A stretch of 32,649 bases of DNA from Dehalococcoidia bacterium (GCA_009693115.1 SHXW01000027.1:1-32649); one strand, 5' to 3'; positions 16,928 to 25,658 are shown, counted from the first letter of the stretch. Notes: generated from the sequence alone by a model not told the origin. Made by a program: numbers and translations.

Positions 16928-18499
16928 TCAGGTTGTACGGACCACCGCGTCTACCGTGTCTGCGGACAGGGCGAGAAACGCGTCGGGCAACGCAGCGGCG
17001 ACATCGCCTGCGGTCATGCCGGACTCGCCTCTGCTGCGGCGGACGATGTCTCCTGCCAGTCCGTGAATGTAAACACCCAAAGAAGCGGCACCGAACGAGT
17101 CCGACGGCATCTGCGCGAGGAGACCGGAGATTAGCCCAGCGAGGACGTCTCCCGTACCGGCTTTCGCCAGCCCGGAGTTGACCCACGGGCTGATGCGCAC
17201 ATCTCCGTCCGTGGACGCTATGACCGTTGCCGCTCCCTTGAGCACGATTATCTTGTTGAACTTCTTTGCCGCGGTTGTCGCTGCAACCAGCCGGTCTCCC
17301 TGGACCAAAGCAGTGGTTGTGCCAAGCAACCGCCCCATCTCGCCGGGGTGCGGCGTTAGTACGGCGGACCCAGCGACCCGCTCCCACCAGCGGTAGCCGG
17401 ACGCGAGGATGTTCAGAGCGTCGGCATCGAGGACGGAAGGCAGCGATTCTGGTTTGGAAGCGAGGAAGGCGGTGGCAAACTCTGAGGTCGGTCTGCCCTG
17501 CCCGAGTCCCGGGCCGATCAGCAGTGCAGACGCTTCATTCGCAGCCCTGAGCGCCTGTTGCGCCGATCTTACCGGATCAATCTCGCCGGACGGACCTTCA
17601 GCCAGCGGCAGATAGATCGCCTCCTCTATCCGGCCGGCGGCGGCGCGCCACACAGATTGGGGTGTGGCCAGTTCAACAAGCCCAGCGCCGGAACGTGTCG
17701 CAGCCCGCGTCGCGAGCAACGCTGCCCCGACGTAGCTGCGCGACCCTGCGATGATCAGCACCCGGCCGAACGTACCTTTGTGTGCGTTCCCCGGTCTGCC
17801 AGGGAGCAGGCTCTTCGCAATCTTGGGAGTGAGCCACTCTACATTGATGCCAGCGTCCACACCTGCTGGCAGTCCAATGTCCAGCACGGAGACATCGCCC
17901 AGGCGAGCCTCGACTGGCCGCAACACCGGCCCCAGCTTTGGAAGACCCAGCATGAGCGTCACATCCGCAGGGAGGCCGTTCGGATCGAAGGAACCAGTGT
18001 CGGATTCCACGCCGGTCGGCAGGTCAACCGCCACGATGGGACGCCCTGCGTGACGCGCCGCCCTTAGCGCACCTATGACTGGCTCGCCAAGGAGACGGTT
18101 CTGCCCCGTGCCGAACACGGCGTCGATGATAATGTCGGACTGTTGTAAAGACGCCAGCAGGCCAGCGGGCCCGCCGCAATCAGCGAACTCCAGCACTTTG
18201 ACGCCTGCCGCAACGGCCATGTCGCGGTGTGCGTCAGGCCGCTTGCGTGGCAGGATGACCATGCACTCCACACGCGCCCCCATGCCGGCCAGGTGACGGG
18301 CTGCCACGAGACCGTCGCCGCCGTTGTTTCCCGGTCCGACGAGCACCACGACCCTCTTCCACCATGGGTTGCCGAGCTTCTCTGCAACCGCGTTGGCGAT
18401 CGCCAGCCCGGCATTCTCCATAAGCCTGTCCTGCGAGACACCGGCATCGGCAGCACGCTGTTCCACATGGCGCATCTGGGCGGCTGTGACGGCCTTCAT
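16928..18499 (-). CDS. nnr: Bifunctional NAD(P)HX epimerase/dehydratase
   Basis: 523 residues. It repairs hydrated NAD(P)H. The N-terminal YjeF_N/NnrE epimerase domain (about 1-215) has NNGGDGLVAARHL, DAVFGTG and VDLPTGVESDTG. The C-terminal NnrD dehydratase domain (about 235-510) has GTFGRVLIIAGS, TPHPGEMGRLLG, VLKGAATVIAS and the nucleotide/catalytic AGTGDVLAGLISG. The ATG at 18499 overlaps the acpS stop as ATGA; a longer GTG start would run further into acpS. The acpS-nnr overlap is a common bacterial pairing and implies translational coupling. Confidence 0.95.
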   Translation of the reverse strand: MKAVTAAQMRHVEQRAADAGVSQDRLMENAGLAIANAVAEKLGNPWWKRVVVLVGPGNNGGDGLVAARHLAGMGARVECMVILPRKRPDAHRDMAVAAGVKVLEFADCGGPAGLLASLQQSDIIIDAVFGTGQNRLLGEPVIGALRAARHAGRPIVAVDLPTGVESDTGSFDPNGLPADVTLMLGLPKLGPVLRPVEARLGDVSVLDIGLPAGVDAGINVEWLTPKIAKSLLPGRPGNAHKGTFGRVLIIAGSRSYVGAALLATRAATRSGAGLVELATPQSVWRAAAGRIEEAIYLPLAEGPSGEIDPVRSAQQALRAANEASALLIGPGLGQGRPTSEFATAFLASKPESLPSVLDADALNILASGYRWWERVAGSAVLTPHPGEMGRLLGTTTALVQGDRLVAATTAAKKFNKIIVLKGAATVIASTDGDVRISPWVNSGLAKAGTGDVLAGLISGLLAQMPSDSFGAASLGVYIHGLAGDIVRRSRGESGMTAGDVAAALPDAFLALSADTVDAVVRTT

Positions 18500-18933
18500 G
18501 TGCGCGGTGCTCTGCCTGCCCGCCACGGACTTGGCGAAGGGTCAGGCCCAACTGCCTGTTCACCTGGGTCATCAGCTTCGCCAACAACTGACGCAACGGC
18601 GTATAGGCGCGAGTGGCTCATGCTTAATGCGATGCGGTGAATTCTCAGGCGTTCGCCCACGGCCTTTGCATTGCCGTGTAGAACAATCTCTGGTGCACGC
18701 CCGCGTTCCCGAACAACCTCAATGTCTTTCCACGGCACACCACGTACGCCGGTCCCGAGCATCTTCATCACTGCTTCCTTGGCGGCGAAGCGAGCTGCCA
18801 TCTGCGGGGCCCGGCCGCGGCAGTAGGCCTGCTCCGCGGGGGTAAATATCTTTTCGAGAAACCGGCTGGGGTAGCGGCGGGCCACATCAGCGATGCGGTC
18901 GATCTCGATCATGTCTATGCCTGTGTAGATCAT
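18496..18933 (-). CDS. acpS: Holo-[acyl-carrier-protein] synthase
   Basis: 145 residues. It transfers 4'-phosphopantetheine from CoA to apo-ACP. GIDMIEIDRI carries the Mg ligand D7; FAAKEAVMKMLG carries E53; WKDIEV and SMSHSRLYAVASVV complete the family signature. About 25 residues beyond the last conserved strand (GEADDPGEQAVG and on) form a Pro/Arg-rich tail longer than usual, running into the nnr start. The ATG at 18933 (or GTG at 18936) is chosen because the family starts at this strand; an in-frame ATG further upstream also has no ribosome site. Longer frames would include the palindromic repeat at 18973. Confidence 0.92.
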   Translation of the reverse strand: MIYTGIDMIEIDRIADVARRYPSRFLEKIFTPAEQAYCRGRAPQMAARFAAKEAVMKMLGTGVRGVPWKDIEVVRERGRAPEIVLHGNAKAVGERLRIHRIALSMSHSRLYAVASVVGEADDPGEQAVGPDPSPSPWRAGRAPRT

Positions 18934-19289
18934 CACAGCACCCGTAATCGTCTGCATTGAATTACTTATGAGATGCTGAAACATGTTCAGCATGACGGTC
19001 TCGGACTGCTTAACTTTCTCGCTCGGACGTGAAGAGCCGGCCCATGATTCACGGCCAATGATAGCTACGATACTTCGATTCGACAGTTGCAGGTGCCTGC
19101 CATCATGCTCTCTCTTCGGGCCGCGGATGCTGGCAGAATTTACAATACTTGGGTTGGTTCCGTTGGCTGTCGTTCGACCCGGGATGTTCCCCTCGCCCAA
19201 ACACACTCCCACGGGGGAAGCGCTTACGAGACGGCCTCTATCGCTTGCACAACCTCTGCCGGTCTTACGGCACCAAATGGAGGCGTAAT
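18934..19289. other. Divergent intergenic region acpS/folD
   Basis: About 355 bases between two divergent genes. It holds a palindromic repeat (18973-18993) and a TACAAT hexamer at 19141-19146 on the plus strand, without a recognisable -35. No coding signal is convincing. Confidence 0.5.
18973..18993. repeat. REP-like palindrome
   Basis: ATGCTGAA and TTCAGCAT flank ACATG, an eight-base perfect stem. The sequence resembles ATGCTGAAC-type palindromes scattered between genes in several bacterial groups. It lies 40 bases upstream of acpS. Confidence 0.5.
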
Positions 19290-19292
19290 ATC
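19279..19292 (+). promoter_or_regulatory. Ribosome binding site pointing to an ATC start for folD
   Basis: GGAGG at 19279-19283 is followed after six bases by ATC at 19290. The protein after this ATC begins TARIIDGK, where FolD proteins usually start. No ATG, GTG or TTG occurs in frame between 19248 and the conserved region. Confidence 0.6.
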
Positions 19293-20177
19293 ACAGCCCG
19301 CATCATTGACGGCAAAACGATATCCGCAAAGGTCCGGGCCGAGGTGTCGGAGGGCGTGCGCACGTTCAAAGGCGCAGAAGGCCGCGCACCCGGGCTGGTG
19401 GCGGTGCTCGTAGGCAATGACGCAGCATCGCATACCTACGTCCGCAACAAGGAGAAGTCGTGCATTGAGGTAGGCATGACCACCGAGGTGTGCCGTATGC
19501 CTGCTTCGACCACGCAGGACGAACTAACTACGGTCGTGCAGGCATACAACTCAGACCCCCGTTTTGACGGCATCCTTGTCCAACTCCCGTTGCCCCGGCA
19601 CATGAACGCCGCCATGGTCACGCGGTTCATAAACCCGCTCAAGGACGTGGATGGGCTGCACCCGGAAAACATGGGTCTACTTCTCGCGGGGGAGGCGCGG
19701 TTTGTGCCGGCTACGCCGCTCGGCGTGCAGCGCCTCTTGAGGGAAGACGGAATCAGGGTCGAGGGAGCGCGCGTCGTCATCTGCGGGCGCAGCAACATCG
19801 TGGGCAAGCCGCTCGCCGCGCTGTTGATGCAAAGGGGCGAAGGAGCCAACGCCACAGTCACCGTCTGCCACACCGGGACGCGTGATCTGGCAGTGGAGAC
19901 CAGACGTGCGGACATCCTGATAGCTGCAACTGGCAACCCCCGATCTATCACGGCAGATATGGTCAGACCGGGCGCGGTCGTGATTGACGTGGGTATATCG
20001 AGAATAGAAGATCTGACGACGAAGTCCGGGTTCCGGCTCGCAGGGGACGTTGACTACGGCCCGGTGTCGGAGATTGCCTCGGCCATCACGCCCGTACCGG
20101 GCGGCGTCGGGCCCATGACCATCGCCATGTTGCTTGACAACGTGTTGAGAGCAGCCCAACTGGCGACCAGCCGTTAG
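19290..20177 (+). CDS. folD: Bifunctional methylenetetrahydrofolate dehydrogenase/cyclohydrolase
   Basis: 295 residues, normal length. It interconverts 5,10-methylene-, methenyl- and 10-formyl-tetrahydrofolate with NADP. The active site Y-V-R-N-K (SHTYVRNKEK) holds the catalytic Tyr and Lys; GILVQLPLP, KDVDGLHPENMG, the NADP loop GRSNIVGKPLAALL, DVGISRI, GDVDYG and PVPGGVGPMTIAML all match. Conserved homology begins at ITARIIDGK, exactly where a GGAGG site predicts a start, but the codon is ATC. The nearest standard starts are TTG at 19245 or 19149, which have no ribosome site and add non-conserved residues. An AUC start or a single-base error at the ATG are both possible. Confidence 0.93.
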   Translation: MTARIIDGKTISAKVRAEVSEGVRTFKGAEGRAPGLVAVLVGNDAASHTYVRNKEKSCIEVGMTTEVCRMPASTTQDELTTVVQAYNSDPRFDGILVQLPLPRHMNAAMVTRFINPLKDVDGLHPENMGLLLAGEARFVPATPLGVQRLLREDGIRVEGARVVICGRSNIVGKPLAALLMQRGEGANATVTVCHTGTRDLAVETRRADILIAATGNPRSITADMVRPGAVVIDVGISRIEDLTTKSGFRLAGDVDYGPVSEIASAITPVPGGVGPMTIAMLLDNVLRAAQLATSR

Positions 20178-20204
20178 ATAGATGATGGGTTCCCCGCCCA
20201 CTCC

Positions 20205-20231
20205 TTGCACGGGAGTACCCTCATGTAGAAT
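20205..20231 (+). promoter_or_regulatory. Candidate promoter of the dehydrogenase operon
   Basis: TTGCAC at 20205-20210 and TAGAAT at 20226-20231, with a short 15-base spacer. The -10 matches five of six consensus positions. It lies about 90 bases before the E1alpha start and overlaps one arm of the inverted repeat at 20219-20264. Confidence 0.35.
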
Positions 20232-20264
20232 TGGCCGTCTTCTAAACGGGATAGCCACATGAGG
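20219..20264. repeat. Inverted repeat flanking the candidate -10, possible operator
   Basis: CCTCATGT (20219-20226) and ACATGAGG (20257-20264) are perfect eight-base inverted arms separated by 30 bases. One arm abuts the TAGAAT hexamer. It could be an operator or a leader hairpin. Confidence 0.35.
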
Positions 20265-20319
20265 CACACCGCGTAACTGCACCCCTTTGCGATCTGTAGT
20301 TATGACCTCCGGACAATGA

Positions 20320-21327
20320 ATGAACACACGCGCCGCAAAAGCAAAACCAAAGGCCCACGTCAACGGGGCCAACGATAAGCAGGAGTTTCTCGAGCTGTAC
20401 CGGCAGATGTGTCTGATCCGTCAGTTCGAGGAAGCCTGCGGCGAACAGTACTCCCGTGGCAATATCCGCGGCTTCCTTCACCTCTACATTGGCCAGGAAG
20501 CGATTGCCGCCGGCGTCATGCGCTCGCTGCGCGCTGAAGATTACGTCGTTACCCACTATCGGGACCACGGACACGCCCTTGCCCGAGGGCTGGACACCAA
20601 CCGCGTGATGGCGGAGCTCTTCGGGCGCGCCACCGGCCTGAGCAAAGGCAAGGGCGGATCAATGCACATCTTCGACGCCGCGAAGGGATTCATGGGGGGA
20701 CACGCCATCGTCGGGGGCCAGTTGCCGCTCGCAGCCGGGCTCGCCCTCGCCTGCCAGTACAAGGGGACGGGCGGCATTGCCGTCGTGTTCTTCGGTGATG
20801 GCGCTGTGAACCAGGGCGTATTCCACGAGACCATGAACCTGGCGGCTATCTGGGACCTGCCCCTGCTTTTCTTTCTTGAGAACAACCTGTACGGCATGGG
20901 CACGGCCGCGGAGCGCACACGCGCCGGCGGCGTGGACATTTACCCCATAGCCGGGAGCTACGGGATAGAAGCTGCGATGATCGACGGCATGGACGTGCTG
21001 GCGGTCAGGGAAGCCACCGGCGAGGCGGTAAAAAAGATACGCGCAGGTGAAGGGCCGAAGTTCATCGAAGCCAAGACCTACCGCTTCCATGGCCACTCGA
21101 TGGCGGACCCGGCCCGTTATCGCGATCACGCAGAACTTGATTACTGGCTTTCGCGCGACCCGTTGAAGTCGTTCCCAAAGATGATGCTGGACCGCGAGTT
21201 GGCTACCGCGGAAGAGTTGGCCGTCGTCCGCAAATCCGCCGATGATGAGGTTGCTTCCGCAGTCAAGTTCTCACTCGAAAGCCCACCTCCCGCCAAGAGC
21301 GAACTATTTACAGACGTTTACGCCTGA
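20320..21327 (+). CDS. pdhA: Pyruvate-type dehydrogenase complex E1 component, alpha subunit
   Basis: 335 residues. With the beta subunit it decarboxylates a 2-oxo acid on thiamine diphosphate and reductively acylates the E2 lipoyl group. The ThDP motif is GDG at 159-161 with NN at 188-189, bracketing AVNQGVFHETMNLA. THYRDHGHAL, KGKGGSMHIF and YRFHGHSMADPARYR are typical of PDH and acetoin-dehydrogenase E1alpha chains. The first 20 residues are a Lys/Ala-rich extension. The start has no strong ribosome site; an overlapping ATG four bases earlier is out of frame. It heads an operon with E1beta 22 bases downstream. Acetoin dehydrogenase (acoA) is an alternative. Confidence 0.92.
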   Translation: MNTRAAKAKPKAHVNGANDKQEFLELYRQMCLIRQFEEACGEQYSRGNIRGFLHLYIGQEAIAAGVMRSLRAEDYVVTHYRDHGHALARGLDTNRVMAELFGRATGLSKGKGGSMHIFDAAKGFMGGHAIVGGQLPLAAGLALACQYKGTGGIAVVFFGDGAVNQGVFHETMNLAAIWDLPLLFFLENNLYGMGTAAERTRAGGVDIYPIAGSYGIEAAMIDGMDVLAVREATGEAVKKIRAGEGPKFIEAKTYRFHGHSMADPARYRDHAELDYWLSRDPLKSFPKMMLDRELATAEELAVVRKSADDEVASAVKFSLESPPPAKSELFTDVYA

Positions 21328-21349
21328 GCTTGGGCCGCGGGAGTGCCAA

Positions 21350-22327
21350 ATGGCAGAACTCACGATCAGACAGGCTATACAGCGCGGCCTAGAAGAGGCC
21401 CTGCAGAACGACCCGAACGTCTTCATCATGGGTGAGGACATCGGCAAGTACGGCGGGGCCTACGCGGTCACATCGGGGTTCCTAGAAAAATACGGCCCCA
21501 AGCGCATCAAGGACACGCCGATTTCCGAGGCCACGTTCATCGGGGCGGGTGTTGGCGCGGCCGCCGCCGGCTTGAGGCCCGTGATCGAGATAATGTCCAT
21601 CAGCTTCTCACTGGTGGCCTTCGACCAGATCGTCAATATGGCCGCCAACCTGCGGTACATGTCAGGCGGGCAGATCAAGGTACCCATGGTCATCCGCGCC
21701 CCTACGGGTGCGGGTGCCCAACTTGCCGCTACCCATTCCCAGAGCTTCGAGACCTGGCTGGCGGAAGTGCCGGGTATCAAGTGCGTGGCACCGTCCACAC
21801 CGGCCGACGCGCTCGGCCTGCTGCGTTCTGCCCTGAGCGACGGCAACACCGTCATATTCGCAGAGCCGGCGCAGATGTACGGAGTCAAGGGAGACGTGCC
21901 GGACGGCCGCTTCACAGTGCCCATCGGCAAGGCCTCGGTTCAGCGCTCAGGCGGAGACGTAACGTTGGTCTCGTACGGCCACGGAATGCGCGTCCTGCAC
22001 AGTGCTGCTGAAGATCTGGCGAAGCGCGGCATCGAAGCCGAAGTCGTAGACTTGCGGTCTCTGAGCCCGCTGGACATGGACACCATAGTCGCGTCGGTTC
22101 ACAAGACCAACCGCGCACTCACCCTCGATATGGCCCGCCGTACGGGTGGCATCATGGCGGAAGTGGCCGCCCGCCTCCAGGAAGCGGCTTCGGACTGGCT
22201 TGACGGCCCGGTGGCGCGCGTAGGCGCTGAAGATGTCCCCTGGCCATACAACCGGGAACTTGAGCAGGAGGCCCTCCCCCGCGTCGAAGACGTGCTCGCC
22301 TCTCTCAAGAAGTCGTACGGCATTTAG
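21350..22327 (+). CDS. pdhB: Pyruvate-type dehydrogenase complex E1 component, beta subunit
   Basis: 325 residues, the standard length. The chain pairs with E1alpha to form the ThDP site; MGEDIGKYGGAYAVTSGF and TPISEATFIGAGVGAA (with the conserved Glu) are family signatures, and the C-terminal transketolase domain has VSYGHGMRV and VVDLRSLSPLDMDTI. CGGGAG lies six to seven bases before the ATG at 21350. A longer frame from 21242 would overlap pdhA and is not conserved. It is followed by about 180 bases before the E2 gene, with a small hairpin (GTCAGA/TCTGAC, 22366-22382). Confidence 0.93.
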   Translation: MAELTIRQAIQRGLEEALQNDPNVFIMGEDIGKYGGAYAVTSGFLEKYGPKRIKDTPISEATFIGAGVGAAAAGLRPVIEIMSISFSLVAFDQIVNMAANLRYMSGGQIKVPMVIRAPTGAGAQLAATHSQSFETWLAEVPGIKCVAPSTPADALGLLRSALSDGNTVIFAEPAQMYGVKGDVPDGRFTVPIGKASVQRSGGDVTLVSYGHGMRVLHSAAEDLAKRGIEAEVVDLRSLSPLDMDTIVASVHKTNRALTLDMARRTGGIMAEVAARLQEAASDWLDGPVARVGAEDVPWPYNRELEQEALPRVEDVLASLKKSYGI

Positions 22328-22505
22328 GGCCAACCATTGCGGTAATCGCCTCTTGAAGACGCTGTGTCAGAATCAGTCTGACGGATCCCACCCGGAGGCG
22401 GCGAGATTGTGTACTCTCTAACCCTGTCACTGTCTTCTGTTTGCAATGTCATCAGCGGTCGGACGTACCTGACAAGCGCGCCCGCCGCCGTCTGGAGGAA
22501 TTGAA

Positions 22506-23801
22506 TTGGCTACCAGAGTGACCATGCCCAGCATGGGCGCGGACATGACCGAGGGGACAGTTGCCAGGTGGCTCAAGAAAGAGGGCGAGGCCGTCAAGCG
22601 CGGCGACAAGATGGCCGAGATCGAGACAGACAAAACCGTCGTCGAGATGGAGGCCTACGCTGATGGCACCCTCCTGAAGGTTCTCGTGCCGGAAGGCCGC
22701 AAGGTCCCCGTGGGACAGCTCATCGCATGGCTGGGCCAGCCGGGGGAAAAGGTGCCGGAAGAGTCGGGCGCGCCCGCCGGACCTCTCGGGCCAGCCGCCC
22801 GCCCTGCTGCCCCACCGCCTACTTCCGCTTCGGCACCCTCTCCTGTTGCTACACGGCTAGCTGCCGCGTCAGCTCCCATGCCAGCGCGGCCGACACCCCC
22901 ATCCCCCCCACCCACTCCGGTAACGGAAGATGGCGACCGCACAAAGGCATCGCCCATCGCCCGTAAACTCGCAGAAGAGCAGGGCATAGACATATCAAAG
23001 GTCGTCGGCACGGGCCCAGGCGGGCGCATCACCCGTGATGATGTCCTGAACTACAAGCCCGCTCCGTCCCTGCCCTCTTCCTCGATAAACCGGCCGGCGC
23101 CGAAAGTCATCGCGCAGGACATCCCTCTCACGAGCATGAGGCAGGCCATCGCACGGGTCACCGTCCGCTCAAAAACCGAGGCTCCGCACTTCTACGTCAC
23201 TGTCGCCGTTGACATGACCGACACCATGAAATTCCGCCAGCACCTGAACGAGGCTCTGGCCGAATCCGGCATCAAGGTGTCAGTCAACGACATGATCATC
23301 AAGGCGTCTGTGAACTCAATCCTCAAGCACCCCAAGTTCAACACTTCGTTTGCCGGCGACAAGCTTCAGGGCCACGCGGACATCAACATCGGCATTGCTA
23401 TTGCGCTGGAGCAGGGGCTGATCGTGCCTGCGCTATTAAAGTGCCAGGGTAAAAGCGTAGTCGAGTTGTCCACAATGGCGCGTGACCTGGGTAACCGCGC
23501 ACGCGGCAAGGGCGGCACGCTGAGCCAGCAGGAGCTTACGCAGGGCACGTTCGGCATCTCCAACCTGGGAATGTTCGATGTTGTGAGCTTCGCCGCGATC
23601 ATCGTCCCCGGACAGGCTGCCATTCTCGCGACAGGAACAGTCAAGAAGACGCCCGTCGTCAAGGGCGGCGAAATCGAAGTGGCAGACATCATGCATGCAA
23701 CGCTCTCGTGTGACCACCGCGTGGCGGACGGCGCCGAAGGCGCTGTATTCCTGACCGAAATCAAGCGCAACCTGGAGAACCCTGCCCTTCTGATGGTGTA
23801 G
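22506..23801 (+). CDS. pdhC: Dihydrolipoamide acyltransferase (E2)
   Basis: 431 residues. It carries acyl groups from E1 to CoA. The single lipoyl domain (1-80) has the lipoyl-Lys K43 in EIETDKTVVE. A Pro/Ala linker (about 82-145) leads to the peripheral-subunit-binding domain (148-184: ASPIARKLAEEQGID, GTGPGGRITRDDV). The catalytic trimer-forming domain ends with the SCDHRVADGAEG active site (HxxxDG). The start is TTG at 22506 with GGAGG at 22494-22498 and a seven-base spacer. No E3 gene follows in the window, so a shared dihydrolipoamide dehydrogenase elsewhere is implied. Confidence 0.94.
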   Translation: MATRVTMPSMGADMTEGTVARWLKKEGEAVKRGDKMAEIETDKTVVEMEAYADGTLLKVLVPEGRKVPVGQLIAWLGQPGEKVPEESGAPAGPLGPAARPAAPPPTSASAPSPVATRLAAASAPMPARPTPPSPPPTPVTEDGDRTKASPIARKLAEEQGIDISKVVGTGPGGRITRDDVLNYKPAPSLPSSSINRPAPKVIAQDIPLTSMRQAIARVTVRSKTEAPHFYVTVAVDMTDTMKFRQHLNEALAESGIKVSVNDMIIKASVNSILKHPKFNTSFAGDKLQGHADINIGIAIALEQGLIVPALLKCQGKSVVELSTMARDLGNRARGKGGTLSQQELTQGTFGISNLGMFDVVSFAAIIVPGQAAILATGTVKKTPVVKGGEIEVADIMHATLSCDHRVADGAEGAVFLTEIKRNLENPALLMV

Positions 23802-23826
23802 TGTCTCGGCCGCTCTCAGTTATCCA

Positions 23827-23845
23827 CTCTCCCCTCGCGGGAGAG
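23827..23845. repeat. Dispersed CTCTCCC/GGGAGAG inverted repeat, copy 5
   Basis: CTCTCCC (23827-23833) and GGGAGAG (23839-23845) with a CTCGC loop, followed by a G-rich tail (TTAGGGGGTGGGGG). It lies 25 bases after the E2 stop and may end the dehydrogenase transcript. Confidence 0.55.
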
Positions 23846-23978
23846 GATTAGGGGGTGGGGGTTTCGCAAACACGGCTTTAGCTCATGCAGAGCCGTTCTG
23901 GACGTTGACACAGCCTGGCTGTCCCTTAGCGTTATTGATCCCGGTTCTTTTAACTTCTTCCTGCGAATCCTGCGCGCC

Positions 23979-25640
23979 ATGTATTCCTACTATCAGGAAC
24001 CCTTCACACCAGAAGAGGCAGCCGTCCTCGGCCGTTTCTTCACGAATACAGATCGCCCAGTGTTCGCACTCATCAACCTGCCCGAGGTCGTGAAGGGCGC
24101 TCTGTTCGCCCGCTACTCACGCAGCCCAAAATCGCTCCGCCGCCTGTTCCTTGACGAGTTCGTCGGCCACCCAGAGACAGGCATACAGGCTATTTCGGCC
24201 AGGCTCCCGCAGGAAGACCACACTGCGGCTCTTAAGCGCGCCGAAGGGCTGTACGAACGCGTCTTCTCCGAATATGGCGATGACTCTGTTGCCCAGCTCG
24301 GCGGCGCGCATCTGGCCTGCGAGCAGGCGTCGAACATCCTGACGAAAGTCCTGGAGTGGGGGCGACTGGGCGCATACCTCGAACAGAGCACCCGGTACAT
24401 CTATTACGACCGCAAGTTTGAATATCCCGACGGACGCAGGCAGTACCGCTATTTCGTCCCGCCGGAAATCGAGGCCGTCCCGGAACTCGCTGCCCGTTAT
24501 CAAGCCGACATGGATTGGCTTTTCGGCATGTATTCAGAGTTGGTGCGCGGGCTGACCGCCGAGCTTGAAAAACAGTTCCCTCTGGCTCCAGGAGATCCGA
24601 AGCCTGCGTGGGCCGCCGCCATCCGCGCAAAGGCATGCGACGCCGCTCGCGGGCTGCTGCCCGCTGCCACCCTTTCCAACCTGGGCATTTACGCCACCGG
24701 CCAGTCCTACGAGATGATGCTCCTGCGTATGCGGGTCCATCCGCTCCAGGAAGCGCGCGACTACGCAGACATGATGCTGTCTGAACTTCGTGAGGTGATC
24801 CCGGCCTTCCTCCGCCGCGTGGATGTTCCCGAGCGCGGCGGCGTCTGGTCAAAATATCTCGCTGATTCGGCACAAGCCACGCAGAGCATTGCCGCAAATA
24901 TCTCCAGCACCGGCCCTGCGTCTTCTGGTCCAGACGTGAAACTAGTCGAATGGGACCCAGAAGCCGAGACAAAGGTAGTGGCCGCTGCCCTCTTCCCTTA
25001 CTCAGATCTGCCTGATGACAGGCTGCTTGAGATAGCCGGAAGCATGTCCACCTCAGAGCGGGAACAGGTACTCAGGGGTTATGCCGGAGACCGCACGAAC
25101 CGCCGTCACAAGCCCGGACGCGCTTTTGAACGGACGTACTATCGCTTCGACATCCTGTGCGACTTCGGCGCGTTCCGTGACCTCCAGCGCCACCGCATGT
25201 TGACCATTGAATGGCAGCGCCTTGGCACAAAGCACGGGCATACGGAGTGGGAAGGGGCGCAGGATGCAGGCAGGCAGATGAATTGGGAAGCGGCAATGGC
25301 TCGTATGGCCTCGTTGCATGAAATCGTCGTAAACGCCTGCGGGGCGGAGGCCGCCCAGTACACAGTCCCGTTCGCCTACCGAGTCCGTTTCACGATGCAG
25401 CTAAACGCCCGCGAGGCCATGCACCTGCTTGAATTGAGAACATCGCCACAGGGACACGTCGGCTACCGTCGTGTATGTCAGGAGATGCACCGACTGATCC
25501 GAGACAAGGCCGGGCACAGGCTCATCGCCGACGCAATGAAGTTCGTGGACTACTCCGAACCGGGGCTGGAGCGTCTTGAGGCGGAAAAACGGTCTTTGGG
25601 CAAACGCCGGGCAGCCGGACAGGCAGACGCGCCGGAATAG
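23979..25640 (+). CDS. Two-domain ThyX-superfamily protein
   Basis: 553 residues, about twice the length of a ThyX flavin-dependent thymidylate synthase. Each half resembles one ThyX domain. The ThyX signature is RHRxxSxNxxSxRY. In the N-half the aligned stretch is WGRLGAYLEQSTRY (E135, S137 and R139), which keeps the second part but not RHR. In the C-half it is R404-H-R406-M-L-T-I-E-W-Q-R, which keeps RHR but not the later Ser/Asn residues. The C-half also has LELRTSPQGHVGYRRVCQEM, like the ThyX dUMP/FAD region. The start at 23979 fits the conserved N-terminus but has no strong ribosome site; TTGACA occurs at 23905-23910. Whether it makes dTMP is unknown; it may be a paralog with another flavin-linked role. 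Confidence 0.8.
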   Translation: MYSYYQEPFTPEEAAVLGRFFTNTDRPVFALINLPEVVKGALFARYSRSPKSLRRLFLDEFVGHPETGIQAISARLPQEDHTAALKRAEGLYERVFSEYGDDSVAQLGGAHLACEQASNILTKVLEWGRLGAYLEQSTRYIYYDRKFEYPDGRRQYRYFVPPEIEAVPELAARYQADMDWLFGMYSELVRGLTAELEKQFPLAPGDPKPAWAAAIRAKACDAARGLLPAATLSNLGIYATGQSYEMMLLRMRVHPLQEARDYADMMLSELREVIPAFLRRVDVPERGGVWSKYLADSAQATQSIAANISSTGPASSGPDVKLVEWDPEAETKVVAAALFPYSDLPDDRLLEIAGSMSTSEREQVLRGYAGDRTNRRHKPGRAFERTYYRFDILCDFGAFRDLQRHRMLTIEWQRLGTKHGHTEWEGAQDAGRQMNWEAAMARMASLHEIVVNACGAEAAQYTVPFAYRVRFTMQLNAREAMHLLELRTSPQGHVGYRRVCQEMHRLIRDKAGHRLIADAMKFVDYSEPGLERLEAEKRSLGKRRAAGQADAPE

Positions 25641-25658
25641 ATGTGAGCGCGCTATTCC

